Shown: piece by piece, positions 49,745 through 59,249 of the stretch
How the letters are laid out: every line of letters begins with the position of its first letter
How positions within the stretch are numbered: position 1 is the stretch's first letter
Assembly: GCA_049585795.1 (NCBI GenBank)
Contig: JBAVAQ010000019.1
Span: 8,424-72,423 of the forward strand
DNA from: JABDBE01 sp049585795
GTDB lineage: Bacteria > Acidobacteriota > Terriglobia > Terriglobales > Acidobacteriaceae
Length of the DNA stretch: 64,000 nucleotides
Reading direction: 5' to 3'
Translations under genes and position numbers: made by a program
The notes under the pieces: model-generated
What the model saw: the letters and a program-made list of their open reading frames with translations, nothing else
Told to the model about the DNA's origin: nothing
Databases searched by the model: none

Positions 49745-51532
49745 TTATGCCTCGTCGTGCGCCGACTTCACTTTTTCGGGGGAAGCCTGCATCACATAAT
49801 CGCCAGTCGAACTGACCACGTCGTACTGGTAAGGATCGTGGAAGACCTCCGGCAGTTTGTCGCCAAAGTTGTTGTGTGGCGGCGGTGTGGTGGGTGTGCT
49901 CCACTCGAGCGAGGTACATTCCCACGGGTTGTCGGTCGCAGGTTTTCCCCAGAACCGGCTGTGGATCAGGTTGTAAAGGAATATCAATTGCACCGCGCCG
50001 GTGAACAAGGCGGCCACGGTGATGAACCGATGCACCGGTATCAGTTGCTGTGTGTAGTCATCCACGAAGGCCTGGTAGCGGCGCACATTCCCCGCAATGC
50101 CGAGGTAGTGGAAAGGCATGAAGATGCAGTAGGCGCCGACGAAAGTGAGCCAGAAATGAGTCTTGCCTAGAGTTTCATTCATCATCCGCCCGTACATCTT
50201 CGGGAACCAGAAATAGGTCCCGGCGAAAATCCCAAATATCGCGGACACCGCCATGACGAAGTGGAAGTGGCCCACCACGAAATAGGTCGCGTGAAGCATG
50301 ATGTCGATGGATGGTTGCGCCAGGAAGAAGCCGCTGACCCCGCCTGCGATGAACATCGAAATCATGCCCAAGGCGAAGAGCGAAGCGGTGTTGATACGCA
50401 ACTTCGAACCGTAGATACTGCCCAGCCAGATCAGCACAATGATCGTGGCCGGGATGGTGATGATCAGGGTCGGGAACGAGAAGGCCAGGGACGAGACCGG
50501 ATTCATCCCACTGAGAAACATGTGATGCCCGTAGACCATGTAGCTGAGGGCCGCAATCGATGCCATGCAGTAGACCAGAACCCTGTGACTGAGGAGAGGG
50601 CGCCGTATGTTGGCCATCAAAACGTGGGAAACGATACCCATCGATGGGACGATTGCGATATATACCTCAGGGTGCCCGAAAAACCAGAACAGATGCTGCC
50701 AGAGGAGCGTCGATCCGCCGGAGTGCGGCTGCAACTGATCGTTGATCACCAGACCGGAGGGTACGAAGAAACTGGTCCCTGCCACGTGATCCAAGATCAG
50801 CAGGATGCAGGCGGGCATCAGCACGGCGAAGGCGGTCAAGCCCATCACGGACGTGATGAACCATGCCCAGGCACTGAGTGGCAGCCGCCACATGCTCATA
50901 CCTTTGGTCCGCATATCCAGCGTGGTGGTGATGAAGTTCAGCGAACCCAAGAGCTGGCCGACGCAGAAAATCGCAATCGCAGCCGCCCACAAAACCACGC
51001 CCGTGCCTTGACCCGGGCCGGAGACTGATCCCACCGCGCTCAGCGGGGCGTACTGCGTCCATCCGCCCAGGGTGGGCCCATCGGCCACGAAGAACGACGA
51101 CATCAGAACCAGGAAGCCCACGAAGGTGACCCAGAACGACATCATGTTGAAGTGCGGGAACGGCATGTCTTCCGCGCCCACCTGGATGGGAAGAAAATAG
51201 TTGCCGAAGGCAGCGAAAGGCGCCGTGGTCAGCACAAAGAAGACCATGATCGTGGCGTGCATGGTCATCAACTGCAGATAATATTCCGGCGTCATCACGT
51301 CCCCGGGCGCACCGTTGGCTGAAAGGAAATGCAGACCGGGGATGGCCAGATTTGTCCATCCCAGATGGAGGCGCATCAGCCAGGAAAGAAACATCCCGCT
51401 AAAGACGGCCACCAAGGCCAAGCCGTAATACTGCTTGCCGATGACTTTATGGTCGAGACTGAAAATATGCGTCCGAATGAAGCCGGTGGCAGGAGCATGA
51501 TGAGCTACGGGGTGCGCAGACATATCGTGCAT
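49745..51532 (-). CDS. ctaD: Cytochrome c oxidase subunit I
   Basis: The 595-residue protein has the 12-span haem-copper oxidase core. The Cu-B site and cross-linked tyrosine are in FWFFGHPEVYIAIVPSMGIV, the low-spin and high-spin haem ligands in YYLQLMTMHATIMVFFVLTT and YFVVGHFHFVMAVSAIFGIF, and the further CuB histidines in MVYGHHMFLSG. This is an A-type oxidase that reduces oxygen to water and pumps protons. Its operon order (II, I, III, III, IV, small protein, ctaB) and the electron carriers upstream suggest a soluble or cupredoxin electron donor. No unusual residue is seen in the core. Confidence 0.97.
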   Translation of the reverse strand: MHDMSAHPVAHHAPATGFIRTHIFSLDHKVIGKQYYGLALVAVFSGMFLSWLMRLHLGWTNLAIPGLHFLSANGAPGDVMTPEYYLQLMTMHATIMVFFVLTTAPFAAFGNYFLPIQVGAEDMPFPHFNMMSFWVTFVGFLVLMSSFFVADGPTLGGWTQYAPLSAVGSVSGPGQGTGVVLWAAAIAIFCVGQLLGSLNFITTTLDMRTKGMSMWRLPLSAWAWFITSVMGLTAFAVLMPACILLILDHVAGTSFFVPSGLVINDQLQPHSGGSTLLWQHLFWFFGHPEVYIAIVPSMGIVSHVLMANIRRPLLSHRVLVYCMASIAALSYMVYGHHMFLSGMNPVSSLAFSFPTLIITIPATIIVLIWLGSIYGSKLRINTASLFALGMISMFIAGGVSGFFLAQPSIDIMLHATYFVVGHFHFVMAVSAIFGIFAGTYFWFPKMYGRMMNETLGKTHFWLTFVGAYCIFMPFHYLGIAGNVRRYQAFVDDYTQQLIPVHRFITVAALFTGAVQLIFLYNLIHSRFWGKPATDNPWECTSLEWSTPTTPPPHNNFGDKLPEVFHDPYQYDVVSSTGDYVMQASPEKVKSAHDEA

Positions 51533-51591
51533 AAAATTTCACCTCAACCAGATGTTTTGGCGTCCCGCCCCTGACTACGGGCGGACCTCAA

Positions 51592-52395
51592 TTACTGCAT
51601 CGCCGCTTCCTTCTTCAGCCAGTTGTCAAAGTCATCTTGCGAGTAAACGTAGAGATACGCTTTCATGTTGTAGTGACCCAGGCCGCAGAGCTGGGTGCAG
51701 ACAATTTCGTATTTTCCAACTTGGGTCGCGGTGAAATGCAAGGAAAGATCCAACCCGGGGACAAAGTCCTGATGCACACGCAAAGCCGGAACATAGAAGG
51801 AATGCCCGAGATCCTTTGAGTGCATGAGGAGATGAATCTCCCGATTCACGGGAATCGCCATTTCCGCAGTCACGATGTCGTCTTTGGAATCCGCATCGTT
51901 GGTCGTATCGAGGCCAAAGAAGTTCTCGTTGGCTTCGTTGATAAGATCGGGATGGAGCGAGCCGAAGGTTCCATCCGGACCGGGGTAGCGAAAGTAGAAT
52001 GCGAACTGTCCGGCCTGCACCTGAACGGGCATGGCATTGGCCGCGGGTGGAACGAAATAGACATCCGCCCAAGCCTTAACTCCGAAAATTCCCAGCGCAA
52101 TCACTTCGGTTCCGACCAGCAGGAAGCCAGCCCAGACCATGGTCTTGGCCCCGCCCGGAAAGGTCTTAATCTTGTCACCGGGACTCCAGCTGGAAAACCT
52201 CCAGATAAAGAGGGCCAGGAGGATCTGCGATGCCAGGAATGCAATTCCTGCCTCAGCCATCGTCTCCGACATCTGGTCGTCAATCATGGGACCGTTTTTC
52301 GAGATGTCAGCCGGCGCCTCCCAAGTATGACGCACGATGGGAATCGCGGAAAGAATTGCAATAACGATGATAGTCACTGCAAAGAGTTTTGCCAT
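51592..52395 (-). CDS. ctaC: Cytochrome c oxidase subunit II
   Basis: The 267-residue protein has three membrane spans in the first 130 residues (LFAVTIIVIAILSAIPIVR, GIAFLASQILLALFIWRFSS, TMVWAGFLLVGTEVIALGIF) and a cupredoxin domain with the binuclear CuA site: Cys233, Cys237, His241 and Met244 in CTQLCGLGHYNM, with the upstream His in LGHSFYVPALRVHQ. No cytochrome c domain is fused, so a separate donor is needed; the upstream dihaem cytochrome and cupredoxin-like protein are candidates. The common Glu in the CSELC loop is Gln here. Confidence 0.95.
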   Translation of the reverse strand: MAKLFAVTIIVIAILSAIPIVRHTWEAPADISKNGPMIDDQMSETMAEAGIAFLASQILLALFIWRFSSWSPGDKIKTFPGGAKTMVWAGFLLVGTEVIALGIFGVKAWADVYFVPPAANAMPVQVQAGQFAFYFRYPGPDGTFGSLHPDLINEANENFFGLDTTNDADSKDDIVTAEMAIPVNREIHLLMHSKDLGHSFYVPALRVHQDFVPGLDLSLHFTATQVGKYEIVCTQLCGLGHYNMKAYLYVYSQDDFDNWLKKEAAMQ

Positions 52396-52590
52396 ATCGC
52401 CTCGCCCCTGGCCGGCTGCCCACCGGCCGCAACGGCATTATTGAAAAGCAGCCGTCACCGATTCGACGGCTGCGCTTGGTAGGTGTGGCCGCGTCATCGT
52501 AACTGAACAACTTGAACGTTACGTGAAGTCTTCATGAATAATTGTTCATTTACTGCGGAACTAAAGCAGCTCTCGCCGGACTGCGGAGCG

Positions 52591-53337
52591 TTACTTCGCC
52601 TTGAAGGTAAAATCAGCAGTCGCCGCTTTGCCGCCGGCCACCGTCACCTTGGCAGTCTGAGTTCCCAAGTCCTCTTGCCAAGCCGTCACCGTATAGCTGC
52701 CAGCGGGAACGCCATGGATCGTAAAAGCACCACTTCCATCCGTGGTCGCGTACGGCCCTTTCACCACTGCGAAATAGCCGTGCATCCAAGGGTGAATATT
52801 GCATTTCACCGGAATCATTTCCGTTACCTTCCAGCTCGTGATGATGGGCGGCGCCCCGGGTGGCTGAGACTTGTTCCATGGGATATTGCCGTTCATCGGG
52901 TTGGGCAGCGGGTGAATGTTATGGGTGGTCTGGTCGCTGGTGATGACCTGGAACTTCTGGTCAACATCCATGGCCAGAACGTGCGGGATGTACTGGCAGC
53001 CCTTCTGGTCAAAAGTTGGCTGCCCGGAGGCTACCGCGCTTGCCTCATTACCAGTCAGGCCCTCGGAAATGTAGAGGACTACATTTTCCAAACCATCGCC
53101 GGACCCGACCACGACGTTTTCCAACGTAACCGGGTTCGGGTGTTGTTTCACGCAGTAGGGATCTTTCGACATGTCAATGCCCCTCATGTGGGGCGGAGTG
53201 CCACTGAATTTCACGGTACCGGTAATTGAACCTTCCGCGGCCGCGCTGACCCCTTGGTTCAGGCTCAACACTCCGAGGCCGACAAGTACTAGCACCGATA
53301 GTATTGCTGCGAACTTCGAATACTGCTGTTTTTTCAT
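52591..53337 (-). CDS. Cupredoxin-like protein with SpaA/carboxypeptidase-type tail
   Basis: From ATG 53337 (GGAGAAAG upstream) the 248-residue protein has a signal peptide (FAAILSVLVLVGLGVLSLNQ) and a cupredoxin-like body in which His139/His142 (TTHNIHP), Cys179, His182 and Met185 (KCNIHPWMHGYF) are placed as in type-1 copper sites. The last 50 residues (GSGAFTIHGVPAGSYTVTAW) form a beta-sandwich of the carboxypeptidase-regulatory type. It may carry electrons between the dihaem cytochrome or outer-membrane cytochrome and CuA. The copper role is inferred from the spacing C-x2-H-x2-M, not proven. Confidence 0.8.
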   Translation of the reverse strand: MKKQQYSKFAAILSVLVLVGLGVLSLNQGVSAAAEGSITGTVKFSGTPPHMRGIDMSKDPYCVKQHPNPVTLENVVVGSGDGLENVVLYISEGLTGNEASAVASGQPTFDQKGCQYIPHVLAMDVDQKFQVITSDQTTHNIHPLPNPMNGNIPWNKSQPPGAPPIITSWKVTEMIPVKCNIHPWMHGYFAVVKGPYATTDGSGAFTIHGVPAGSYTVTAWQEDLGTQTAKVTVAGGKAATADFTFKAK

Positions 53338-53379
53338 CGACTTTCTCCTGAGAACGAATTGCAATCGCTTGATCTGCGG

Positions 53380-54261
53380 CTACTGTGGATTCACCGGCTT
53401 CAATCCCAGTTGCTTGGCAATTTGTCGTTCCTTAGCGTTATACGCGTTGTGCGGTTGCAGCGTACGCAGATAAAACACCAAGTCCCATGCCTCGTCCGGC
53501 TTGATGTTGTCAACAAACGACGGCATTGGCGTGCCATCCAGGCCAGTCATGAAGATTTTGTAGATATCACGGTCGCTGCTGCCGCACTTGGGCCGAGATC
53601 CGTCGGTGAAGTTGTAGGGCCAAATCGGCGCCCCAAGATCGTCGGTAAGCGTCGAGGCGGAAGGACCATTGGCCATGCCCTGAACACCGTGACACTTCCA
53701 GCATTGCACTCTTCCAAAGACTTCTTGCCCGGCTTTGACGCGCTCCGGCGTCACTTCAGGCTCGGGAGGAATCTGGATGGGCGTTCCCGGCTTTTCTCTC
53801 TGCCACCGGGGAGAGAAGTGCTTGATCCATGCCACGAGATCCGCGCGCTCATCTTTGGTGAAGGTGTTCCAAACAGGCATACTCGAGCGGTCTAACCCAC
53901 GGGCAATGGTGTCAAAAAGGTCTTCATCGGTGGGCAAGGTGCCGGTGGGCGTGGAGCGGCACTTAAATATCCCCAACTGAAAATCGCGGGGCTTCGGCCA
54001 CATGGGAGGAATAAGCCACTGCGCAACCTCGCCGTTGCCGTCACCGAGATCTCCGTGGCAACCAACGCAGTATCTGCGATAAAGTGGGGCTGCAGCCTTG
54101 GCATTTCCCGTGATATTGCCGATGTGGCTGGTCGATGTCGGCAAATTCAGCCACTCTTGCAGCTGAACGGTCGAGACCTGGGCGCTGGCGGGCAGCGAAA
54201 ACACAAGAACAGCCGCCGCACTCATCAACAACGAACACTGTAAGAACGATTTCGTACGCAT
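53380..54261 (-). CDS. Dihaem cytochrome c
   Basis: The 293-residue protein has a signal peptide (SAAAVLVFSLPASAQVS) and two cytochrome c domains: haem site 1 at Cys65-Cys68-His69 (CVGCH), with Met in SMPVW as likely axial ligand; haem site 2 at Cys187-Cys190-His191 (CWKCH), with PMPSF as likely ligand. It is probably periplasmic and shuttles electrons in this cluster. The gene lies 12 bases downstream of the outer-membrane haem protein and 42 bases upstream of the cupredoxin-like gene. Confidence 0.92.
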   Translation of the reverse strand: MRTKSFLQCSLLMSAAAVLVFSLPASAQVSTVQLQEWLNLPTSTSHIGNITGNAKAAAPLYRRYCVGCHGDLGDGNGEVAQWLIPPMWPKPRDFQLGIFKCRSTPTGTLPTDEDLFDTIARGLDRSSMPVWNTFTKDERADLVAWIKHFSPRWQREKPGTPIQIPPEPEVTPERVKAGQEVFGRVQCWKCHGVQGMANGPSASTLTDDLGAPIWPYNFTDGSRPKCGSSDRDIYKIFMTGLDGTPMPSFVDNIKPDEAWDLVFYLRTLQPHNAYNAKERQIAKQLGLKPVNPQ

Positions 54262-54273
54262 TGCTGGTCCTCT

Positions 54274-55668
54274 CTAGAAGTCGAAGTCAAAGCCGATCAA
54301 CAATTCGCTCGAGTTCAAATTCTCGCCGGGTTGCGGGCCGGTCCCATCCTGGTGCAGCCAGTTGTATTCGTTGTGCCAGGCAAAACCTGCCCGGCTCGTC
54401 ATAAAGGGGTTGTAGCGATAGCCGATGGTGTAGGTGCTAATATTTCCCAAGGTCGAGGGAGTCCCCGCGGTTCCTTGTTGCGACATTCGCTCCAACTCAT
54501 AGCGGCCGATGAAGATCAGCTGTGGACTGTACACGTAGTGAGCTTCAAAGGTCGCCCCGTTCCAACTCGGTGCCCGCGCGGTCGCCGGTAACACCGTGCC
54601 GGGAGTTGCGTTCGGAAGGTCATTCGCCGGGGTCCCGTTATTGGGGTCGGTTGCGTTGCCATAGCCTTGCCCGAACCAAGCATTGTCCGACCCGTGCTGA
54701 GTCACGACTTGCAGGTCAAAGTGAGGACCCAAGTAGAATTGACCGACGAATCCCACGCGGCTGAATCCCTTGTTGCCAATGCCCGACCCAGGGATGGGAA
54801 CTCCGGCCGAAGTTCGGTAAGTGACCGCCGCCTCTCCTGCCATGGCGTAAAATCCGAGCCGCTCCACACCCAGTTTGCCTGCGTCAAAAGCCTGGCTGCC
54901 GGTAAAGAAGCCAGTATAGGAGTTGGCCCCAGTGACCAAGCCTACGTTGCCGTCACTCGAACTGAGAAGAGCGGCGGAGAAACGCGTCCGGTCGTCCACC
55001 GAGTGTCCCATGTACTCAAGGCCGAGTTGGTTGTCCCCCATCTGCCCGAAGATGTTGTTGTCGCCGACGGGGATGAAGTGGTACGTCTGATAGATACCCC
55101 CGTTGCCGGTCAGCGTGAGAATGCGCTTCTCGGAAAGCAGGTTGTCCAGTTCGAATTTGCCCAGCTTCACATTGAGCCAAGGGCTGCCCCACAGGTTGTC
55201 AAGGCGAGCCATGACCGTCTCAAAGTGAAAGGCGCCGGTACTGTCCGATGAAGGGAGCAGGAAGAAAGAGATGTTCTTTTCGAGGGTGCCGCCGGTATGC
55301 AGGTCAAGTCCGCTCAGGTCGAAGCCGGAGCTTTCGATCCTGGCCTCGGCGTTGTTCGTGCCGCCGCCTTCGTCGACAGCCACACGCCCCGTGCTCACCC
55401 GGTGCCAAATCGGGGTCATGCGGAAAGTGACCGGCCAGTAGGATGGGTTCTGCCAGATCGGAGCGTCCCGATCGTTCATGAGCTGATAGCCGTTGTCTTT
55501 AAACTTCTGCCCGAAGTAATTCAGCATCGGCCAGGATTCATGGCATGCTGAACAACGAAGGCCATATTTTCGGGCGAAGGCAGGTAACGCATGAGCATCT
55601 GGCAAGCAGCCAAAAACAAGAAATAGCGACAGTAGGCAACCCGCAAGACTTCTCCGGGACGAGATCAT
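54274..55668 (-). CDS. Haem-bearing outer-membrane barrel, Cyc2-like
   Basis: The 464-residue protein has a signal peptide (about 1-27), then LPAFARKYGLRCSACHESWP with a single haem motif Cys39-Cys42-His43, followed by MLNYFGQKFKDNGYQL. The remaining 400 residues are beta-strand-like, rich in aromatic/glycine alternations, ending with GFDFDF whose last Phe is the usual outer-membrane barrel signature. This one-haem-plus-barrel layout and the PxFARxxGxxCxxCH...P.L..FG..F...GY segment recall Cyc2, the outer-membrane cytochrome of iron oxidisers. It heads the oxidase cluster. Direct proof of iron oxidation is lacking, and broader cytochrome-porin families exist. Confidence 0.75.
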   Translation of the reverse strand: MISSRRSLAGCLLSLFLVFGCLPDAHALPAFARKYGLRCSACHESWPMLNYFGQKFKDNGYQLMNDRDAPIWQNPSYWPVTFRMTPIWHRVSTGRVAVDEGGGTNNAEARIESSGFDLSGLDLHTGGTLEKNISFFLLPSSDSTGAFHFETVMARLDNLWGSPWLNVKLGKFELDNLLSEKRILTLTGNGGIYQTYHFIPVGDNNIFGQMGDNQLGLEYMGHSVDDRTRFSAALLSSSDGNVGLVTGANSYTGFFTGSQAFDAGKLGVERLGFYAMAGEAAVTYRTSAGVPIPGSGIGNKGFSRVGFVGQFYLGPHFDLQVVTQHGSDNAWFGQGYGNATDPNNGTPANDLPNATPGTVLPATARAPSWNGATFEAHYVYSPQLIFIGRYELERMSQQGTAGTPSTLGNISTYTIGYRYNPFMTSRAGFAWHNEYNWLHQDGTGPQPGENLNSSELLIGFDFDF

Positions 55669-56020
55669 CCAGCCCTCCTAAATACGAATTCACAAAGGTT
55701 AAGACTGTCGGCACGAATTCATGGACGGCATACTCTCACGTATCGAGCATGCCCTCGCAAGTAACGAAGACGTTACCTCTTAAAGATTCGCTGAAAACTT
55801 CGGCCTTGGAGCAAGCCTCATGACAGGAAGCGCAGTGACTCCGTAGCACCCCGCGAAAGACACGTACAGCAGGAGCGGTCATCTGGTCCTCTGTCACGAA
55901 GTCTAATTCAAACTACGAAAACACCACTGAAGTGCGCGTGGACGCACTAATTATCACGTTCGTTAGACCGGTGTCAAGAAAAAATACTGAAAAGCCGATC
56001 TTCGCCATCGGAAAAAGCGA
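55669..56020. other. Promoter region upstream of the electron-transfer cluster
   Basis: The 352-base gap holds the promoter of the minus-strand cluster starting at 55668 and the 3' end of the tetR gene. I see a small direct repeat of AACGAAG/AACGTTC type near 55764-55774 and 55965 but no clear consensus box. No gene is supported here. Confidence 0.4.
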
Positions 56021-56713
56021 TCAGATGGCGGCGGAGACTGCGGGGTTGCCTACAAGAATTCTTGCCACCGCGACCGCCATTTTCTTAGCCCCAAGGCGAT
56101 CGTGACCGAGCAGTACAGGCCGCACGAAGCCGAACACGAGCCCGAGCATTTCCGCTGCTTGGGTAAAAGCTTCCACCGCGTCGTGCGGCATTGTAACGCA
56201 AGATTCGAAATGTTTTAGGCGTTCTGTGATGGCCTGGGCACGCGCCGAGAGGAGCGTTTTGTCCATCACACTTCCCATGGACGGATCAACGATGGCGCGC
56301 GGAATAAACACTCGAAGAAAATCACGGCTTTGCCACACCCGCTCGACCTCGCGCTCCACTAGGAGAAGAAATTCCTCCGCGAAGTTCGAGGCTGGACGAG
56401 GTTGATGGCTGGACTCCAGCACTTCCGCGGACATGCGACGTTCAATCATGGCCGTCAGCAAACCCGCTTTGCCCTTAAAGTAACGGTGGATCAGGCCTTC
56501 CGCGCAGCCCGCCGACGCGGCAATTTCGCGGGTGGTGGTTCCGTCGTATCCCTTCGAGGCAAACAGTCCCAAGGCTGCTTGCAGGAGGGCTTGTTTCTTA
56601 GCCGCCTGATTGCGCGCCCGTTTGGGGTTGGTTCCGTCTGCATTCCGAATTTCCGCTACCCGGAGCTTAGTCAGATCCGGGGCTTCCCGCCCGCATATGG
56701 TTATTCGATTCAT
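56021..56713 (-). CDS. TetR-family transcriptional regulator
   Basis: The 230-residue protein has an N-terminal helix-turn-helix of the TetR type (QALLQAALGLFASKGYDGTT, TREIAASAGCAEGLIHRYFK, about 37-85) and a C-terminal all-helical ligand domain with a long helix (EEFLLLVEREVERVWQSRDF). It is expressed from the minus strand just upstream of the oxidase cluster promoter, so it may regulate that cluster or itself. An N-terminal 30-residue basic extension (NRITICGREAPDLTKLRVAE) is longer than usual. The effector is unknown. Confidence 0.88.
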   Translation of the reverse strand: MNRITICGREAPDLTKLRVAEIRNADGTNPKRARNQAAKKQALLQAALGLFASKGYDGTTTREIAASAGCAEGLIHRYFKGKAGLLTAMIERRMSAEVLESSHQPRPASNFAEEFLLLVEREVERVWQSRDFLRVFIPRAIVDPSMGSVMDKTLLSARAQAITERLKHFESCVTMPHDAVEAFTQAAEMLGLVFGFVRPVLLGHDRLGAKKMAVAVARILVGNPAVSAAI

Positions 56714-56955
56714 GTCAGGTGCGCCTCTGAACCATGAGCAACAGGCGAACCTAACATTGCTGTCTTATTCAAGTGTGATAAGTTCGTCTATATTTTGTAA
56801 AAAGATTGTCAGCAATTTGTCACCGGGACCGGGCTGCGCGGGAAGCATCAGACATCACAAGTTGACAGTCGGCCTCGGTCGGGAGTAAGAGAGCTAGAAA
56901 CCGGAGATCGCATCAGCATCCGACAGATCCAAGGCCGGACTTGTAGTTGGAGTGC

Positions 56956-57903
56956 ATGGGAAATATCGATAGAAGCGCAAGAACTCTTAATTGCATCCGC
57001 GTGAAAGGTTCCGTACTCGGTGGAAAGCGCCCGGCCGCTCTTAGTCGCGGCCTCGCGCCCGCTTTGATCTCGGTTTTCTGTCTGACCGCCCTGGTGCTCC
57101 CTTTGGCTGCGCGGGGACGCAAGAAGCACGAAGATTTTGGTTTGGGTTTCTCCACCGAAGTCTCGGCTCCCGAGAACGAAGTCCTGCAGGCAGTTGCAGC
57201 CGTGGTCGACGACGGAATCATCCAGGGAAGTTTTGAATACAACAAGGATAAGTACATCGAGAAAGCTAATGCCGTCGGCTCCTCCCCGTTGTTTCCGGAG
57301 TGGAAAGAGCCAGGCACCGTCTTGTACAAGGTTCGCACCCAGGTGTTGGCGCCCGCAAATTTCGAAGAGACCCGAGACGAAGGCACGCTGGCGGTGCGCT
57401 ACATTGTGCAGAGCCGGGACGCGAACCGAACGATTCTGCGCATCGATGCAATCTTTGTCGAAGATTTCCGCCGTACCGTGCATGCTTCCGACGGCAGCGT
57501 TGAAAGCGCCGAGTACAAAGACATCCAGGATCACATCGACGCACTCGAATTACAGAAGACTGAGGCTCGGCAGAGCGAAAAACACCGCCAGGAGGAACTG
57601 GCTCGCCAGGCGCTCGAACGCAAAAGCGAAGACAATGAAGCTGTGGCTCTGGCCACTGCCGAAACCTCCGTGCAAGACTTGGAAAAGCACGTGGAGGGTC
57701 TCCGTCGGCAGGCAGAACGAGTGATCAAGGCTCCCGGCGCCCAACTTAAATCCGCTCCCTTTCATACTGCCTCGATTTTGAAGGCTCTGGATGCCGGTAC
57801 CGAAGTTGTCATCGTCGTTGCCACGCCCTACTGGTACGGCGTGGAAACAGAGGATGGGCAACACGGTTGGGTTCATCGCGACCAACTGGAGCCGCTGCCG
57901 TGA
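56956..57903 (+). CDS. Envelope protein with coiled coil and SH3-like domain
   Basis: The 315-residue protein has a basic start and a membrane anchor or signal (LISVFCLTALVLPLAARGRK), a beta-rich domain (about 55-185: LYKVRTQVLAPANFEETRDE), a coiled coil (about 190-255: ALELQKTEARQSEKHRQEEL) and a bacterial SH3-like domain at the end (PYWYGVETEDGQHGWVHRDQ). SH3b domains in the envelope bind cell wall or ligands. It is read together with the next gene (stop and GTG start overlap at 57900-57903), so the pair forms one unit. Function unknown. Confidence 0.75.
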   Translation: MGNIDRSARTLNCIRVKGSVLGGKRPAALSRGLAPALISVFCLTALVLPLAARGRKKHEDFGLGFSTEVSAPENEVLQAVAAVVDDGIIQGSFEYNKDKYIEKANAVGSSPLFPEWKEPGTVLYKVRTQVLAPANFEETRDEGTLAVRYIVQSRDANRTILRIDAIFVEDFRRTVHASDGSVESAEYKDIQDHIDALELQKTEARQSEKHRQEELARQALERKSEDNEAVALATAETSVQDLEKHVEGLRRQAERVIKAPGAQLKSAPFHTASILKALDAGTEVVIVVATPYWYGVETEDGQHGWVHRDQLEPLP

Positions 57904-59249
57904 GGCTATTCTTTCTGAACGCGGTTGCAACATCGCTTATCTTCTGTGTCGGCATCCCGATCCTGCTGGCGCAGCAAAGCGACGTTCCCAATGCTCCGTA
58001 TCAGCGCAAGTTCCCGCAATCGAAAGCTGTGGTGGAAAAAGTTGTGAAGCAATTGCGCGATTCGGCATCCGGCCGATTGCCGGTGTTGGATGGCTTCACA
58101 TCTCCGGGCGATCGTCCCTTGGAACGCTTTCAACGGGGCTATTATCAGTGCGAGGTACTGGTGAGTTCCACGCCCACCGGAGGAGCGCTGGTGCGCGTCG
58201 CCGCCAAAATTACTGCTTGGTATGCAGGTCCCGATTCGTCGAACTCCGGGTATCAGGTGCTGCCTTCCAACGGGCGTCTGGAGACTGATTTTCTGGACCG
58301 CCTTGCCGACGCGCTCCACGGCCCATCGTCAACCGCCGCCACCACCGCTCCTGCAGTCTCAAGCCCGCGTACTGCCGCCTCTGCGTCTTCGCCCACCAAC
58401 GACAAGCCCTCCGCACCCATCCCAACTTTCTCGGCACCCATACCGAGTAGTTCGCCTCCTGTGGGCTCGATCGCGAGCTCGAAGCTTCCCGCGACTCCGG
58501 CAGGTTCACCGTTCGACTTGGGGAACGGTGCCAATGCGGATTTGGCTACCAAGAAGGCAGTGGCTGACAAACATATGGAAGAGCTCACCAAAGAAGCCAA
58601 GGGATTGGAGGAAATTCTCCGCAACCAGGCTCGCCCCAAGAATCTGGTTGCGGTCAAGAAGTCGGGTACTCCAGTGCTGGTGAGTCCAGTCGAAGGCGCC
58701 AAAGTCTTGTTTCTCGCCACTGCCGAAGATGAATTTGAGATTCTCGACCTGAACGCGAACTGGGTTCACGTGAGAATCTCGGGGCTTTCTCGGGGATGGA
58801 TTCGGCGGTCGAGCCTCGAGGTGCCGGATACATTCGCATCGGATGCCAAGGTTGAGAATCCTCCTCCGGCGGCCCCGGCAAACGCTCAACAATTTGAGGT
58901 GAAGAACGAAGAAATTGCGTCCTTCCCCGGGACTTGGCAGCCGCTTCGAGGACAAACCGTAAAGATTGTAACCGTGCAAAGGGCGAACGGAGTCGCTTCC
59001 GATACCCGTTCGCAACTGAAGTTGGAGTTTGCAAAATCTTTGTTTCGGAAGGAATACACCGAACTTGCTCAAGCACCATCCAGCGCGGCAGGAGTAGTTG
59101 TGATTTTCGATTCCGAAGATGGCGGAATGGCGGCTGCGACCTTGCCTGTGCTCAAGGAATGGAAGGCCGGAGCGCTTTCGGATGAAGCCTTCTGGCGCCG
59201 CTGCTTCTTCGATCCCCCGGAGACGTTCACTTCTCAGGCAGGACAGTAA
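57900..59249 (+). CDS. Envelope protein with SH3-like domain, coupled to the previous gene
   Basis: From GTG 57900, overlapping the previous stop, the 449-residue protein has a signal peptide (FFLNAVATSLIFCVGIPILL), a domain about 40-150 (DGFTSPGDRPLERFQRGYYQ, similar in style to the first domain of the preceding gene), a low-complexity Ser/Pro linker, a coiled coil (KKAVADKHMEELTKEAKGLE), an SH3-like domain (LDLNANWVHVRISGLSRGWI) and a C-terminal region (VKIVTVQRANGVASDTRSQL). The two proteins look like diverged partners. Function unknown, perhaps cell envelope maintenance. Confidence 0.75.
   Translation: MRLFFLNAVATSLIFCVGIPILLAQQSDVPNAPYQRKFPQSKAVVEKVVKQLRDSASGRLPVLDGFTSPGDRPLERFQRGYYQCEVLVSSTPTGGALVRVAAKITAWYAGPDSSNSGYQVLPSNGRLETDFLDRLADALHGPSSTAATTAPAVSSPRTAASASSPTNDKPSAPIPTFSAPIPSSSPPVGSIASSKLPATPAGSPFDLGNGANADLATKKAVADKHMEELTKEAKGLEEILRNQARPKNLVAVKKSGTPVLVSPVEGAKVLFLATAEDEFEILDLNANWVHVRISGLSRGWIRRSSLEVPDTFASDAKVENPPPAAPANAQQFEVKNEEIASFPGTWQPLRGQTVKIVTVQRANGVASDTRSQLKLEFAKSLFRKEYTELAQAPSSAAGVVVIFDSEDGGMAAATLPVLKEWKAGALSDEAFWRRCFFDPPETFTSQAGQ

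Noticed and set aside
54274..55668. Calling the gene cyc2 outright
   Set aside because: Only the N-terminal haem segment and length agree; the beta-barrel part cannot be matched by eye, and other porin-cytochrome families exist.
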